64,000 bases of DNA from Fusobacterium sp. SYSU M8D902 (GCF_040199715.1 NZ_JBEFNA010000005.1:20979-84978), one strand, 5' to 3'. Counted from the stretch's first letter, positions 17,772-30,730 are shown. Translations and numbers: made by a program. Notes: generated by a model from the letters alone, not told the origin.

Positions 17772-18863
17772 TTAGAAAGTAGTTTTAAATCCTGCCCATA
17801 CTGTTGGCTGCCATCTCCATGTAGATGCAGATTTATTACTATCTATTGTCCAGTTTCTGTATTCAGCTCCTGCTGCTGCATAAACGCTCATATTATCTGT
17901 TACAGCATAGTTCGCTTGAACATATGGTAATGCATATAAACTATATTTATCTTTGTCAGTTCCTAATACTGTATTATTTTTAGGAGTTCCAAATTGTTTC
18001 TCTTGTGACCAAGTATATGGATCATATCCACCTTCAAATCCTAAATCTACAGCAAATCCACCATTTTTATATAAGTTTGTTGTATTATAGATATAGAATT
18101 CCATATCTAAAGTTAAGTTTTTATCTTTTGCATTCATTCCATCATTGAATAATTGATCTCTTCCATAGAAGTGTTCAGTTGCATATAAATTAAACTCTGT
18201 TGAGAAGTTTAAAGGTAGTGTAAAATATGAATATAGGTTTAATCCTAATTTGTTTTCATAGTTTGAACTATTGTTACTTCCCCATGTATAACCATATGTT
18301 GGAGCGATTTCAAAATAATCAGTTTTTACAAAATCATTGTTGAACATATAATCTGCAAAGTTAAATCTTGCTTGATACTCTACATTTTGTTTTTTATCAA
18401 CAGTGTTATTTTTGTATTGAACTCTTGATCTTAAATCAACTTTTGAGTCTCCTAGCTTCCCATGATCATAGAAATATCTAAATCTTGATTCAGTTCCATT
18501 ATTATTGCTTCCAGCCATCATTGGATGCTCATTTAGAGAGTTATAATCTCTAACTCTGAACTCTAAACTCTGATTTTTTGTCATGTTTATGTTCCCTTTT
18601 ATTTGCGTTCTTGAGTAATCGTTATTTGGATTCCAAGTGTTAGCTCTATCTTTTCCTTCAGTCTCTCCATAGTATCTATATTGTAGATCTAAAGATCCAT
18701 TTGGTTTGAATACTTCTGGTTGTTCTTGAACTAAGATAACATCATTTTCTACGATCTCTACTGGTTCCTCTTCTACAACTACTGGAACTGGTATGATCTC
18801 TTTAGCTTGAGCTATAGCAACTGTAGCTAAAAATGCTCCTAATAATAGTATTGATTTTTTCAT
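17772..18863 (-). CDS. fomA: FomA-like major outer-membrane porin
   Basis: 363 aa. A Sec signal peptide ends in AQA-KE, followed by an acidic Val/Pro/Glu-rich linker (about residues 21-50). The start of the barrel, FKPNGSLDLQYRYYGETEG, is the signature opening of the fusobacterial FomA family. Alternating amphipathic strands fill the rest, and the protein ends in an aromatic Phe (FKTTF) as expected for BAM-assembled barrels. FomA is a voltage-dependent general porin and a major surface antigen and adhesin in F. nucleatum. This copy may be one of several paralogs. It is monocistronic, with a terminator behind it and palindromes in its upstream region. Confidence 0.88.
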   Translation of the reverse strand: MKKSILLLGAFLATVAIAQAKEIIPVPVVVEEEPVEIVENDVILVQEQPEVFKPNGSLDLQYRYYGETEGKDRANTWNPNNDYSRTQIKGNINMTKNQSLEFRVRDYNSLNEHPMMAGSNNNGTESRFRYFYDHGKLGDSKVDLRSRVQYKNNTVDKKQNVEYQARFNFADYMFNNDFVKTDYFEIAPTYGYTWGSNNSSNYENKLGLNLYSYFTLPLNFSTEFNLYATEHFYGRDQLFNDGMNAKDKNLTLDMEFYIYNTTNLYKNGGFAVDLGFEGGYDPYTWSQEKQFGTPKNNTVLGTDKDKYSLYALPYVQANYAVTDNMSVYAAAGAEYRNWTIDSNKSASTWRWQPTVWAGFKTTF

Positions 18864-18891
18864 AAAAATACCCCCTAGTATCTATTTATAT

Positions 18892-18959
18892 TAACTGATA
18901 TACAGTTATTTACTTAGATGATAATCATATATTTATTCGGGAGAATATAGATTATCATC
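18892..18959. promoter_or_regulatory. Upstream region of the porin with two nested palindromes
   Basis: TAACTG-atata-CAGTTA (18892-18908) is a perfect 17-bp palindrome close to the porin start. Further upstream GATGATAATC (18917-18926) and GATTATCATC (18950-18959) are perfect 10-bp inverted arms 23 bp apart. Each contains TGATAAT, the half-site of Fur boxes, though neither forms a full Fur consensus. The rest of 18864-19107 appears noncoding, and the lacZ terminator follows. Confidence 0.5.
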
Positions 18960-19107
18960 CCAATGAGTGAGATAATTACAAAGATTAGCACTTTTGTTGT
19001 CCTTATCACAGTTCAAAGTATATATCAGCAATTTGATACTAGTATGATTGATATTTATTTTTTTTTATTTTTTTTATCTCTTCTATTTCATATTTTCTTC
19101 ATAGTTA

Positions 19108-19147
19108 GAAAAAAAAGACCAGCCTCTACTTTACTAGAAACTGATCT
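19108..19147 (-). terminator. Terminator of the beta-galactosidase gene
   Basis: On the minus strand AGATCAG..CTA pairs with TAG..CTGGTCT and is followed by a T-run. It closes the two-gene glycosidase operon. Confidence 0.7.
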
Positions 19148-19164
19148 TTTTCTCTATTTAACTC

Positions 19165-23115
<3,951 letters not shown>

Positions 23116-23125
23116 TTATATAGTT

Positions 23126-25372
23126 TTACTTTTTATTAAAAAACTCTTTATACAATAGATAGTATACTGAAGCTGACCAACTGAAGTTTGAGCAGTGTAA
23201 CCCCTCTCCTGTTTCTGGATTGTAGTTCTCTCTTATAGCTCCATCTGACATCAAGCCCTCTGAATTTTCAAATAATTTTACAGTTAGCTCTTTAGCCTCT
23301 TCTGAATATTCGTAATTATTTAATCCTACTATTCCAAAATATGCTTGATCCAGCCACACTGGCCCTCTCCAGTATTTAGTTGGATTATATTTAGGATTAT
23401 CTTTTGCAGCTGTAGGGAAAGGTAGATATGTATTCATTACATTTTCATCTAAAACATTTTCTACCACTTTTTTAGCTTTTTCCTTATCTGCTACATTTGC
23501 CCATAACGGAATATAACCCTCTGTTCCTTTTCCTCTATTAACTAAAAGTTTTCTCTCTCCCTTTTCATCAAATTGTAAATCATAGTAGTATCCAGTCTGC
23601 ACATCATACATCTTCTCATTGATATATTCCTTTACATATTCAGCTGATCTCTCAAACTCTTTGCTCTCCTCTTCGTTTCCTAAAATTTTTGCAATATTAG
23701 ATAAATAAATTTTTTCAGCATATAGGAATGAGTTTAAATCCACTGATTCCTGATTGATAGAGTAACCTAATAATCTATTATCTACATCTCTATTTTCAAA
23801 AACTTTTATTCCTATATCATCTTTTCCATAACCTTCAACATCAAATCTCACTGCATTATCCATTCCACTTTCCCAAGCAGCAGCCAAGATTATCTCCTCT
23901 GGTGAGTTATTATCTCTGTGTACCATTCCTCCATACTCAGCTATACCATTTTTATCGTGATCTCTATTTGTATACCACCATTTATGATATTTTATTAATT
24001 TTGGATACATCTCTTTTAAAAACTCAATATCTCCAGTTGCCTTATAAGTCTCCCAAACTGCCCAAGTAGCAAGAGCTGGTTTAGAGTTTCTTTCATTCCA
24101 GTTACCTCCATCTCCACCTCTATCCTTATCTTTATTATAGAACACAGCATCTATTATTGTTCCTTCATCTTGAGGTCTAACTTTGTCATCTTTTTCAATC
24201 TGATAATCAAATAATGCTCTTATATTACTCTTTGCTAACTCCCCATCAAAATTTGCTGTAGCTACTGCTTGTTTCCAAGAATCCCATGCCCAAAATCCAT
24301 TAAACCATTTGTAACTTACAGATGGTGTTATTCCATCATGCTTTATAGCACCTGCTGAACTTCTCCAGTTAGTTGTAAGTGTTTCAATAGATTTTACAGC
24401 TATCTTTCCGTATTTATCTCCATACTCTCCTATTGAACTATTTAAATATTTATCCCATCTCTCCTTATTAGCTTGAAAATAACTCTCTGGATTTAAAAGT
24501 ATCTCAGCTACTATTTTAGCCTCTTTTTTAGCCTCTAAAGAGTTAAATGTAAAACTTTCTACTGAATAATCTACATAATTCTTTCCTTTTAAGATCTCAA
24601 TATTATCTCTTTTTGATTCATATTGATTTTTAGTGACCTCTGTTTTTACTCCCTCTTGGTGAGTTATCTTAAATTCAGCCTCTTCTCCCATTAGATAATC
24701 CCACACCAATCTTTTCTCTTTAAAATCCACCTTTACTCCTTTTTCTGTAGGAATAAGAGTGTTTTCCAATTTTGTTGATCTGTAACTATCCTTTTTCCAA
24801 GCTTGAAACTCATTATACATCTTTCCATTCCAAGAAATATCTAAATTCAAATCCTTGTCTGAAGTATTAACAATCTCTGTCTTTATAAGACTACTTCTAT
24901 TTGTTGCAAAAATAAGTTGAAGTTTAATAGTAAAATCTTCCAATACATATATCTGTTCCAATCTTCCTGGATAATAATTAAATTGTGCCTTGCTTTTTGA
25001 AATATCATATTTTTCGTTAGTTAAAGAATTTTTTACGATAAGTTTACTAAAAGAATTAGATAGGTTTGCTGCATACTCTTCAGCAATATAAAAAGGACCT
25101 GCAAATCCTCCATATAGATCTGCATTTGTTATTTCTGGTTGATAGTAACCATGCCAAGCTCCCAAATCAATAAAACTATTTATATAGTTTGTTCCCTCTT
25201 TATCCGTGGTTTTAATAGGTTTAAAATAAGTATACTCTTTTGGATTTCCATGAATATTCAATATGTTTGAATATTTTTCTTGTGAAATTCCCTCTTTTTT
25301 TTCAACCTCTTGAACGTTTGAACAAGCTGAACAAACAGCTATTAAAGAAAATAGTGCCATTAGTTTTTTCAT
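23126..25372 (-). CDS. Exported GH63 alpha-glucosidase (YgjK-like)
   Basis: 748 aa, similar in length to E. coli YgjK. The N-terminal signal ends in a cysteine-containing CSAC box (C17), so it is probably a lipoprotein. An N-terminal beta-sandwich is followed by the (alpha/alpha)6 barrel. Signature stretches are NGFWAWDSWKQAVATANFD (about residues 358-376), ESGMD at 501-505 (general acid D505 by analogy with GH63/GH37) and AIRENYNPETG with E715 as likely base. YWRGPVWLDQAYFG is also typical. YgjK enzymes release alpha-linked glucose, with a preference for alpha-1,2 or alpha-1,3 linkages. It is the first gene of an operon with the beta-galactosidase, led by a good promoter at 25456-25484. Confidence 0.88.
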   Translation of the reverse strand: MKKLMALFSLIAVCSACSNVQEVEKKEGISQEKYSNILNIHGNPKEYTYFKPIKTTDKEGTNYINSFIDLGAWHGYYQPEITNADLYGGFAGPFYIAEEYAANLSNSFSKLIVKNSLTNEKYDISKSKAQFNYYPGRLEQIYVLEDFTIKLQLIFATNRSSLIKTEIVNTSDKDLNLDISWNGKMYNEFQAWKKDSYRSTKLENTLIPTEKGVKVDFKEKRLVWDYLMGEEAEFKITHQEGVKTEVTKNQYESKRDNIEILKGKNYVDYSVESFTFNSLEAKKEAKIVAEILLNPESYFQANKERWDKYLNSSIGEYGDKYGKIAVKSIETLTTNWRSSAGAIKHDGITPSVSYKWFNGFWAWDSWKQAVATANFDGELAKSNIRALFDYQIEKDDKVRPQDEGTIIDAVFYNKDKDRGGDGGNWNERNSKPALATWAVWETYKATGDIEFLKEMYPKLIKYHKWWYTNRDHDKNGIAEYGGMVHRDNNSPEEIILAAAWESGMDNAVRFDVEGYGKDDIGIKVFENRDVDNRLLGYSINQESVDLNSFLYAEKIYLSNIAKILGNEEESKEFERSAEYVKEYINEKMYDVQTGYYYDLQFDEKGERKLLVNRGKGTEGYIPLWANVADKEKAKKVVENVLDENVMNTYLPFPTAAKDNPKYNPTKYWRGPVWLDQAYFGIVGLNNYEYSEEAKELTVKLFENSEGLMSDGAIRENYNPETGEGLHCSNFSWSASVYYLLYKEFFNKK

Positions 25373-25455
25373 GTAAAATCTCTCCTTTTGTAATATTCGT
25401 CACGTTTGTGTTCTGATTTGAGTTTTTATTTTCATTAATTGATCTTATGGCTTAA

Positions 25456-25484
25456 ATATTATCATTTTATTTCACTAAAGTCAA
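25456..25484 (-). promoter_or_regulatory. Promoter of the glycosidase operon
   Basis: On the minus strand TTGACT (25484-25479) and TAATAT (25461-25456) are 17 bp apart. The leader is about 75 nt and carries a GGAGAG ribosome site before the ATG at 25372. No regulator gene adjoins it, so control must come from elsewhere. Confidence 0.6.
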
Positions 25485-25537
25485 TATTACAATTGTTTTT
25501 TTATTTTTCTTCATATATTATATATATGTTACAAAAA

Positions 25538-25568
25538 AATAAAAAGACTTGCAAATGCAAGTCCTTTT
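25538..25568. terminator. Bidirectional hairpin after the homocysteine methyltransferase
   Basis: GACTTGCA (25546-25553) pairs with TGCAAGTC (25556-25563), flanked by A- and T-runs on both sides. It ends the leftward transcript of the gene at 25619. Confidence 0.75.
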
Positions 25569-25618
25569 ATTCTATAAATATCTTGGGGAAAGATTTAGTA
25601 TACGTTATATTAACATTT

Positions 25619-26491
25619 TTATTTGACAATTTTGTTACAATTGAAAGTTTTTACTATTTTTTTTATTTTTTCAATATACTTGGAATCTGTCCCACAACAA
25701 CCACCTATAATGTGAATATAGTTTTTTTTCAATAAATTATATATATAGTTCTCTAAGTTGTTATCAAGTTCTTTTAATATAATATCATTTGGATAGAATA
25801 TAATTTTTTTAGAAGTTATATCTGAAAGTTTTTCAATAAATTGTGTCATACCTACACAATTAAGTCCATATCCTACTATACTTTCATTATCTATCTCTTT
25901 TATTATGTTCTGTATACTCTCTCCACTATAAATTTCACCTTTTTCACTACAAGTAAATGATATTATTATTGGTATATTTAATCTCTTATTTTTAAATAAC
26001 TCTTCAGATACTTCAAGGGCAAGTTTCAAATTTCTATAATCATATACAGTCTCTATCAATAATAGATCTACCCTCCCATCTATCAATCCACCTATCTGCT
26101 CTCTATAACTTTTTCTCAAATCATCTTCCACAGTTGAATTTTGAGTAAGACTCACAACTGTTGGACCGATAGAACCTGCTACTAATACTCTATTCCCATA
26201 GTTTTTAGCTACCTCTTTAGCAATCTCTGCCCCCTTTTTACATATTTTATAGATACTATCTTCAAACTCTGTTCCTTTCAGTGAAAATCTATTACAATTG
26301 AATGTATTAGTCTCTATAATATCTGCTCCTGCCTCTATATACTCCCTGTGTACATCTTTGACCTCATCTTCAGCTGTTATATTCAAAACCTCAAATGAGG
26401 TAGTACTATTAAAAAATTTTTTATCAATATTTTTATTTTTTAAAACTGTTCCCATAGCCCCATCTAATACTAAAACTTTCTCTCCAAACAT
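25619..26491 (-). CDS. Homocysteine S-methyltransferase family protein
   Basis: A cytoplasmic zinc methyltransferase (290 aa from the chosen start) that makes methionine from homocysteine, probably with S-methylmethionine or a similar donor because no folate or cobalamin domain is attached. Motifs are LDGAMGTVL at the N-terminus, ETNTFNCNRF, and zinc ligands in GLNCVG and GGCCGT. An upstream in-frame TTG at 26545 would add 18 residues, but that TTG is the first base triplet of the gene's own -35 box (TTGACA). The ATG at 26491 has an AGAGGGG ribosome site and is the real start. It is divergent from the PRD/PTS/C-S-lyase operon, suggesting joint regulation of sulfur amino acid metabolism. Confidence 0.88.
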   Translation of the reverse strand: MFGEKVLVLDGAMGTVLKNKNIDKKFFNSTTSFEVLNITAEDEVKDVHREYIEAGADIIETNTFNCNRFSLKGTEFEDSIYKICKKGAEIAKEVAKNYGNRVLVAGSIGPTVVSLTQNSTVEDDLRKSYREQIGGLIDGRVDLLLIETVYDYRNLKLALEVSEELFKNKRLNIPIIISFTCSEKGEIYSGESIQNIIKEIDNESIVGYGLNCVGMTQFIEKLSDITSKKIIFYPNDIILKELDNNLENYIYNLLKKNYIHIIGGCCGTDSKYIEKIKKIVKTFNCNKIVK

Positions 26492-26516
26492 CTGATACCC
26501 CTCTCTTTTTTTGCTG

Positions 26517-26567
26517 ATTTTATCACAAGTAATTTTCTTTGTCAAGTTTTGACAAAAATAGTATAAT
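26517..26567. promoter_or_regulatory. Overlapping divergent promoters: methyltransferase and PRD regulator
   Basis: Leftward: TTGACA (26545-26540), 17 bp, TAAAAT (26522-26517). Rightward: TTGTCA (26539-26544), 17 bp, TATAAT (26562-26567). The two -35 boxes are superimposed, and the inverted pair TGTCAA (26540-26545) / TTTTGACA (26547-26554) spans them. Polymerases cannot occupy both at once, so the genes are probably expressed in competition or under a shared regulator. Confidence 0.7.
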
Positions 26568-26588
26568 CTATATTAAAGGAGGAATTTT

Positions 26589-27905
26589 ATGAGTTTAAAT
26601 AGAAAAGAATTTAATATACTTGATGAACTTTTGAATAGAGAGCTCCCACTTTCATATTTTTCAGAAAAATATAAAGTAAGCGAAAGAAATATTCGTTATA
26701 GTATTGATAATCTAAACTTCTATCTCAATAGATTTTCACTGAATAGAATAATTTTAAAAAAAGGAGTTTTAAGTTGGCAGGGTTCTCAAATTACTTTAAA
26801 CTCTTTTATTGAAAAGATAACAATAGATGAATATATTTTTTCTAAGGAAGAGAGAGAAAACTATATTTTAATAAACTATCTTTTTTCTGAAAATACAAAA
26901 ATTACTGATATTGAAAAATATCTAAAAGTTAGCCGACCAACTATAAAAAAAGATATCCTCGCCTTAAATCTTGAGTTAAAAAATTTTGAATTAGAGTTCG
27001 TTAGAGAAAATAATAGCATCACTATTAAGGGAAAAGAAAAAAAATTAAGACATCTAAAGCTTTTAAAACTATTAGAATACATTGAAATAAAAAATAATAG
27101 ATTATTTTTTATTCAAAAACTATATATCACTGAAAAAATTGAGAGTTCTATTATTAAAAATTATCTTACAAACTTCAATATTTCTACTCTTTATGACATA
27201 ATCTTAAAGATAGAAAAAAAGCTCAATGTAAGTTTTGATAATAATTTTAAGGATCTTATGTGTATCTATCTAATTCCTACTCTTGAGAGAATAAGAAAAA
27301 ATAAGATCATACTAAAAAAAAATAATAGTAAATTTTTAAGAAATCTAAGTGACTACAATTTAATAAAAAATAGTCTATCTGAAATAATTCCTGAAAATTT
27401 AGAATTCGAGTTTTTACACCTTACTGAATACTTCATTAGTGGTTACTACTCACATAATTTTTCAGAAAATCTTCTTCTGGTTCAAAATTTTATTGAAGAG
27501 TTTTCTAAAAATATATCAGTAAGTTTAAATTTTGATTTTTATAATTCTAATAACTTTAGAGAAGAAATCTTAAAATATCTACTTCCAGCTGTCTACAGAA
27601 TAAAAAATAACTTTTTCCTTTTAAAAAAAGAAAAAACAAGTAATTTCAATAAAATCATCTATGAAAGAGTTAAAACTGCTGTTTTAAGTTGTAACTCTCT
27701 ATTAGACGAACCATTTCGAGAAGATGAAATTATATATCTTACTGAAGTATGTGAAAACTATATAGAAAGGGATAGTAATAATAGAATATCTTTAACTAAA
27801 TTATTAAATTTAATTAGAGAGAATTGTAATGAGCTTAAGGAAGAAAAACTTATTTTGGAGCTTTTAACTATCTACAAAAATAAAATTTATGATGATAGAG
27901 AATAG
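26589..27905 (+). CDS. PRD-containing transcriptional regulator (MtlR/LicR/Mga-like)
   Basis: 438 aa. Two N-terminal helix-turn-helix segments, about residues 12-45 (LSYFSEKYKVSERNIRYSID) and 96-120 (TDIEKYLKVSRPTIKKDIL), are followed by helical regions matching PTS regulation domains (about 185-275 and 290-400). No EIIB or EIIA domain is attached, so it is shorter than LicR or MtlR. PRDs are phosphorylated on histidines by PTS proteins and so report substrate flux. The next gene, 104 bp downstream, is a PTS permease, its likely target; a perfect 18-bp palindrome lies ahead of that promoter. The AAAGGAGG ribosome site is very strong. Confidence 0.82.
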   Translation: MSLNRKEFNILDELLNRELPLSYFSEKYKVSERNIRYSIDNLNFYLNRFSLNRIILKKGVLSWQGSQITLNSFIEKITIDEYIFSKEERENYILINYLFSENTKITDIEKYLKVSRPTIKKDILALNLELKNFELEFVRENNSITIKGKEKKLRHLKLLKLLEYIEIKNNRLFFIQKLYITEKIESSIIKNYLTNFNISTLYDIILKIEKKLNVSFDNNFKDLMCIYLIPTLERIRKNKIILKKNNSKFLRNLSDYNLIKNSLSEIIPENLEFEFLHLTEYFISGYYSHNFSENLLLVQNFIEEFSKNISVSLNFDFYNSNNFREEILKYLLPAVYRIKNNFFLLKKEKTSNFNKIIYERVKTAVLSCNSLLDEPFREDEIIYLTEVCENYIERDSNNRISLTKLLNLIRENCNELKEEKLILELLTIYKNKIYDDRE

Positions 27906-27917
27906 GTTTAAAATTTT

Positions 27918-27935
27918 TTTCAAAAAATTTTGAAA
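27918..27935. promoter_or_regulatory. Perfect palindrome upstream of the PTS operon promoter
   Basis: TTTCAAAA-aa-TTTTGAAA is an 18-bp perfect palindrome 11 bp upstream of the -35 box at 27947. That is where an activator would bind, and the gene just upstream encodes a PRD-type DNA-binding regulator. Its AT-only core means it could be chance. Confidence 0.45.
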
Positions 27936-27946
27936 TTTAATTGATA

Positions 27947-27975
27947 TTAACAAACTTCTATCTGAAATATATAAT
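27947..27975 (+). promoter_or_regulatory. Promoter of the PTS/MalY operon
   Basis: TTAACA (27947-27952), 17 bp, TATAAT (27970-27975), followed by a TAGGAGG ribosome site before the ATG at 28010. The poor -35 and good -10 fit an activated promoter. Confidence 0.5.
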
Positions 27976-28009
27976 TAATGTATTGATATAACATAGGAGG
28001 TTCTGAAAT

Positions 28010-29542
28010 ATGAGTAAAAAAATTGGATTTTGGGAATTTTTTCAAGGATTAGGTAAAACATTTATGTTACCAGTATCTTTACTTGCTGCTTGTGGTATTA
28101 TGTTGGGGATAGGAAGCTCTTTTGCTAGTTCAGTAACTGCTGAAATATTTCCTTTTTTAAAGGTCCCTGTTATAAAATTATTTTTTGAATTTATGTCTAC
28201 TATTGGAGCTTTTGCTTTTTCAAATTTACCTATAATGTTTGCTATGGCAATTCCTCTTGGTCTTGCTAGACAGGATAAAGGAATAGCTGCCTTTTCTGGA
28301 TATGTAGGTTTTGTAATGTCTAGTATGACTGCTAACTTCTTCTTGAAGGTTACAGGTACATTAGCTACTCCTGAAAATATGAAAGCTGCTGGACAAGCTA
28401 TGGTTTTTGGTATTCAAAGTATAGATATAGGAGTATTAGGTGGAGTTATCATAGGTATCATTGTCTATAAGATACATGATAAGTTTTGTGAAATAAAACT
28501 TCCAGATGCTTTAGCTTTCTTTGGTGGAGCTAGATTTGTGCCTATTGCTACTGCTGTTATAGTTGGAATAATTGGGCTTGTTATTCCTTTAATTTGGCCA
28601 TTTTTTAATGGTATCATCATTAAAATTGGAGAATTAATCAGTAAGGCTGGTGTATTTGGTCCATTCTTATTTGGTGCTGGAGAGGGTTTACTTAGACCTT
28701 TTGGATTACACCACATTTTAGTTTCTATGATTAGATTTACCTCTGCTGGTGGAGAGGCTATCATCAATGGACAACCTGTATATGGAGCTTTAAATATCTT
28801 CTATAAAGAGTTTGCTGAAGGAATATTAGATCCTAATGTAACTAAGTTTCTTTCTCAAGGAAAAATGCCTTCATATATGTTTGGACTACCAGCTGTAGCT
28901 CTTGCTATATATCAAACTGCTCTTCCTGAAAATAGAAAGAAAATTAAAGGACTACTTGCTTCTGGATTAGTTGCTTGTGTTATTGGTGGTATAACTGAAC
29001 CATTAGAGTTTATATTCCTTTTCCTTTCACCAATACTTTATGTTTTCCATTGTATTATGGTAGGACTTGGATTTATGACTATGAGCATTTTAAAAGTTGC
29101 TATCGGAAACACCGATGGTAACCTAATAGATTTTATTGTTTTTGGTATATTCCAAGGATTTAGAACAAAATGGTATCTTGTTATTCCAGTGGGAATAATT
29201 TGGTTTGCTATTTACTATTTTGTTTTCAAATATGCAATTATCAAATTTAACATAAAAACTCCAGGTAGAGAAGTAATAACTGATGAATCTAATGTTAAAT
29301 TAGGAGGATTTGACGCTGAAAAACTTTTAGTTGCTCTAGGTGGAAAAAATAATATTGTATCTTTAGATAACTGCATTACTAGACTTAGATTAGTTGTTAA
29401 CGATACAAATATTATCAATGAAGAAGAGATAAAAGCGACTGGAGCTATTGCTGTTGTCAAATTAGATGCTAATAACTTACAAGTTATCATTGGTCCTCAA
29501 GTACACGTTGTTAAAAATAAATTAGATAAACTTATAAAATAG
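28010..29542 (+). CDS. malX: PTS EIICB permease, glucose/maltose (MalX) type
   Basis: 510 aa. The EIIC domain (about residues 1-400, some ten membrane segments) opens with FWEFFQGLGKTFMLPVSLLAACG and carries the GGITEPLEFIFLF motif near residue 325. The C-terminal EIIB domain has the phospho-cysteine in SLDNCITRLRL (about residue 461). No EIIA is present, so a separate EIIA-Glc-type protein must donate phosphate. E. coli MalX is the closest functional analogue, and as there the next gene is a MalY-type PLP enzyme. The imported substrate is unknown; the sulfur-metabolism genes around it make a simple glucose or maltose role uncertain. Confidence 0.88.
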   Translation: MSKKIGFWEFFQGLGKTFMLPVSLLAACGIMLGIGSSFASSVTAEIFPFLKVPVIKLFFEFMSTIGAFAFSNLPIMFAMAIPLGLARQDKGIAAFSGYVGFVMSSMTANFFLKVTGTLATPENMKAAGQAMVFGIQSIDIGVLGGVIIGIIVYKIHDKFCEIKLPDALAFFGGARFVPIATAVIVGIIGLVIPLIWPFFNGIIIKIGELISKAGVFGPFLFGAGEGLLRPFGLHHILVSMIRFTSAGGEAIINGQPVYGALNIFYKEFAEGILDPNVTKFLSQGKMPSYMFGLPAVALAIYQTALPENRKKIKGLLASGLVACVIGGITEPLEFIFLFLSPILYVFHCIMVGLGFMTMSILKVAIGNTDGNLIDFIVFGIFQGFRTKWYLVIPVGIIWFAIYYFVFKYAIIKFNIKTPGREVITDESNVKLGGFDAEKLLVALGGKNNIVSLDNCITRLRLVVNDTNIINEEEIKATGAIAVVKLDANNLQVIIGPQVHVVKNKLDKLIK

Positions 29543-29554
29543 TGGTGATTAATT

Positions 29555-30730
29555 ATGAATTTTAATACTGTCATTGATAGAAAAGGAACCTACTGTACTC
29601 AGTGGGATTATATAGAAGACAGATTTGGAAAGGCAGATTTACTACCTTTTACAATTTCTGATATGGATTTTGAATCTCCAATTGAAATAAAAAAAGCACT
29701 TATAAATAGGGTTAATCATGGGGTTTTTGGGTATAGCAGATGGAATCATAGTGATTTTAAAAATTCAATTGAATTTTGGTATAATTCAAGATTTAATTTC
29801 CAGATAAATACAGATTGGATACTCTATGCTCCTAGTGTGATCTATTCTGTTTCCAAGCTCATTGAGATGAAATCTAAAAAAGGGGAGGGAGTGTTGATTA
29901 ATACTCCCGCCTATGATGGTTTTTTCAAGGCTATAATTGATAATGAGAGAAAACTTATCTCTTCTCCTCTCATTGAAAAAAATGGTAGATATGAGATAAA
30001 TTTTGAAGATTTTGAAGAAAAATGTAAAATCTCTAAGATATTTCTATTATGTAGTCCACACAATCCTGTAGGGAAAGTTTGGAGTGAAGAGGAGTTAAAA
30101 AAAATTATCTCTATATGTAAAAAATACAATGTTTATATTATCTCTGATGAGATCCATATGGATATAGTTTATAGAGGGGTACATACACCTATTCTTAAAG
30201 TAGCAGACAATTACAAAGAGAGTATAGCTATCTGTACAGCGGCCTCTAAAACATTTAATACACCATCTTTAGGTGGTTCATATATGTTAGTTCCAAATTC
30301 AAAAGATAGAGATGATTACTTATTCATTTTAAAAAACAGAGAAGCCTTGTCTTCTCCAAATATTTTAGGAGTAATCTCCACAATTACAGCTTATAATCAA
30401 TGTAGTTACTGGGTTGATGAACTTTTAAAATATACAAAAGATAATATTCTTTTTGTCAAAGAATTTTTAGAAAAAAATATCCCTCAATTAACTTGTGAAT
30501 TTCCTGATGGATGTTATTTTGCTTGGATTAATTTTTCACAACTAAATATATCTAGTGAAACTTTACAAAAAGCTCTTATCGATATTGGAAAAGTAGCTAT
30601 TATGCCTGGTAATACATATGGAGAAGAGGGAAAAAATTATTTGAGATTTAATGTAGGATGTCCTAAAGAAAAAGTGGAGCTAGGTCTTCAAAAATTAAAG
30701 CTTGCTGTTGATTCTATAAAAAATAATTAA
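29555..30730 (+). CDS. malY: MalY/PatB-family PLP enzyme (C-S beta-lyase)
   Basis: 391 aa, a fold-type I aminotransferase-like protein. The N-terminal segment with LPFTISDMDFESP, the PHNPVGKVW motif, SDEIHMD (pyridine-ring Asp) and the PLP-binding lysine in AASKTFN (about residue 231) are all typical. The C-terminal LRFNVGCPKE contains the carboxylate-binding Arg. MalY/PatB enzymes cleave cystathionine and related cysteine conjugates to a thiol, pyruvate and ammonia. It starts 12 bp after the PTS gene in one operon. Homocysteine it releases could feed the divergent homocysteine methyltransferase at 25619. Confidence 0.9.
   Translation: MNFNTVIDRKGTYCTQWDYIEDRFGKADLLPFTISDMDFESPIEIKKALINRVNHGVFGYSRWNHSDFKNSIEFWYNSRFNFQINTDWILYAPSVIYSVSKLIEMKSKKGEGVLINTPAYDGFFKAIIDNERKLISSPLIEKNGRYEINFEDFEEKCKISKIFLLCSPHNPVGKVWSEEELKKIISICKKYNVYIISDEIHMDIVYRGVHTPILKVADNYKESIAICTAASKTFNTPSLGGSYMLVPNSKDRDDYLFILKNREALSSPNILGVISTITAYNQCSYWVDELLKYTKDNILFVKEFLEKNIPQLTCEFPDGCYFAWINFSQLNISSETLQKALIDIGKVAIMPGNTYGEEGKNYLRFNVGCPKEKVELGLQKLKLAVDSIKNN

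Noticed and set aside
25439..25735. 98-aa rightward frame overlapping the end of the methyltransferase gene
   Set aside because: It crosses a promoter, a terminator and a real gene on the other strand, and its sequence is low-complexity Phe/Tyr/Ile.
26492..26545. Longer N-terminus of the homocysteine methyltransferase from TTG 26545
   Set aside because: The TTG is part of the gene's -35 box, so it is upstream of the transcript start.
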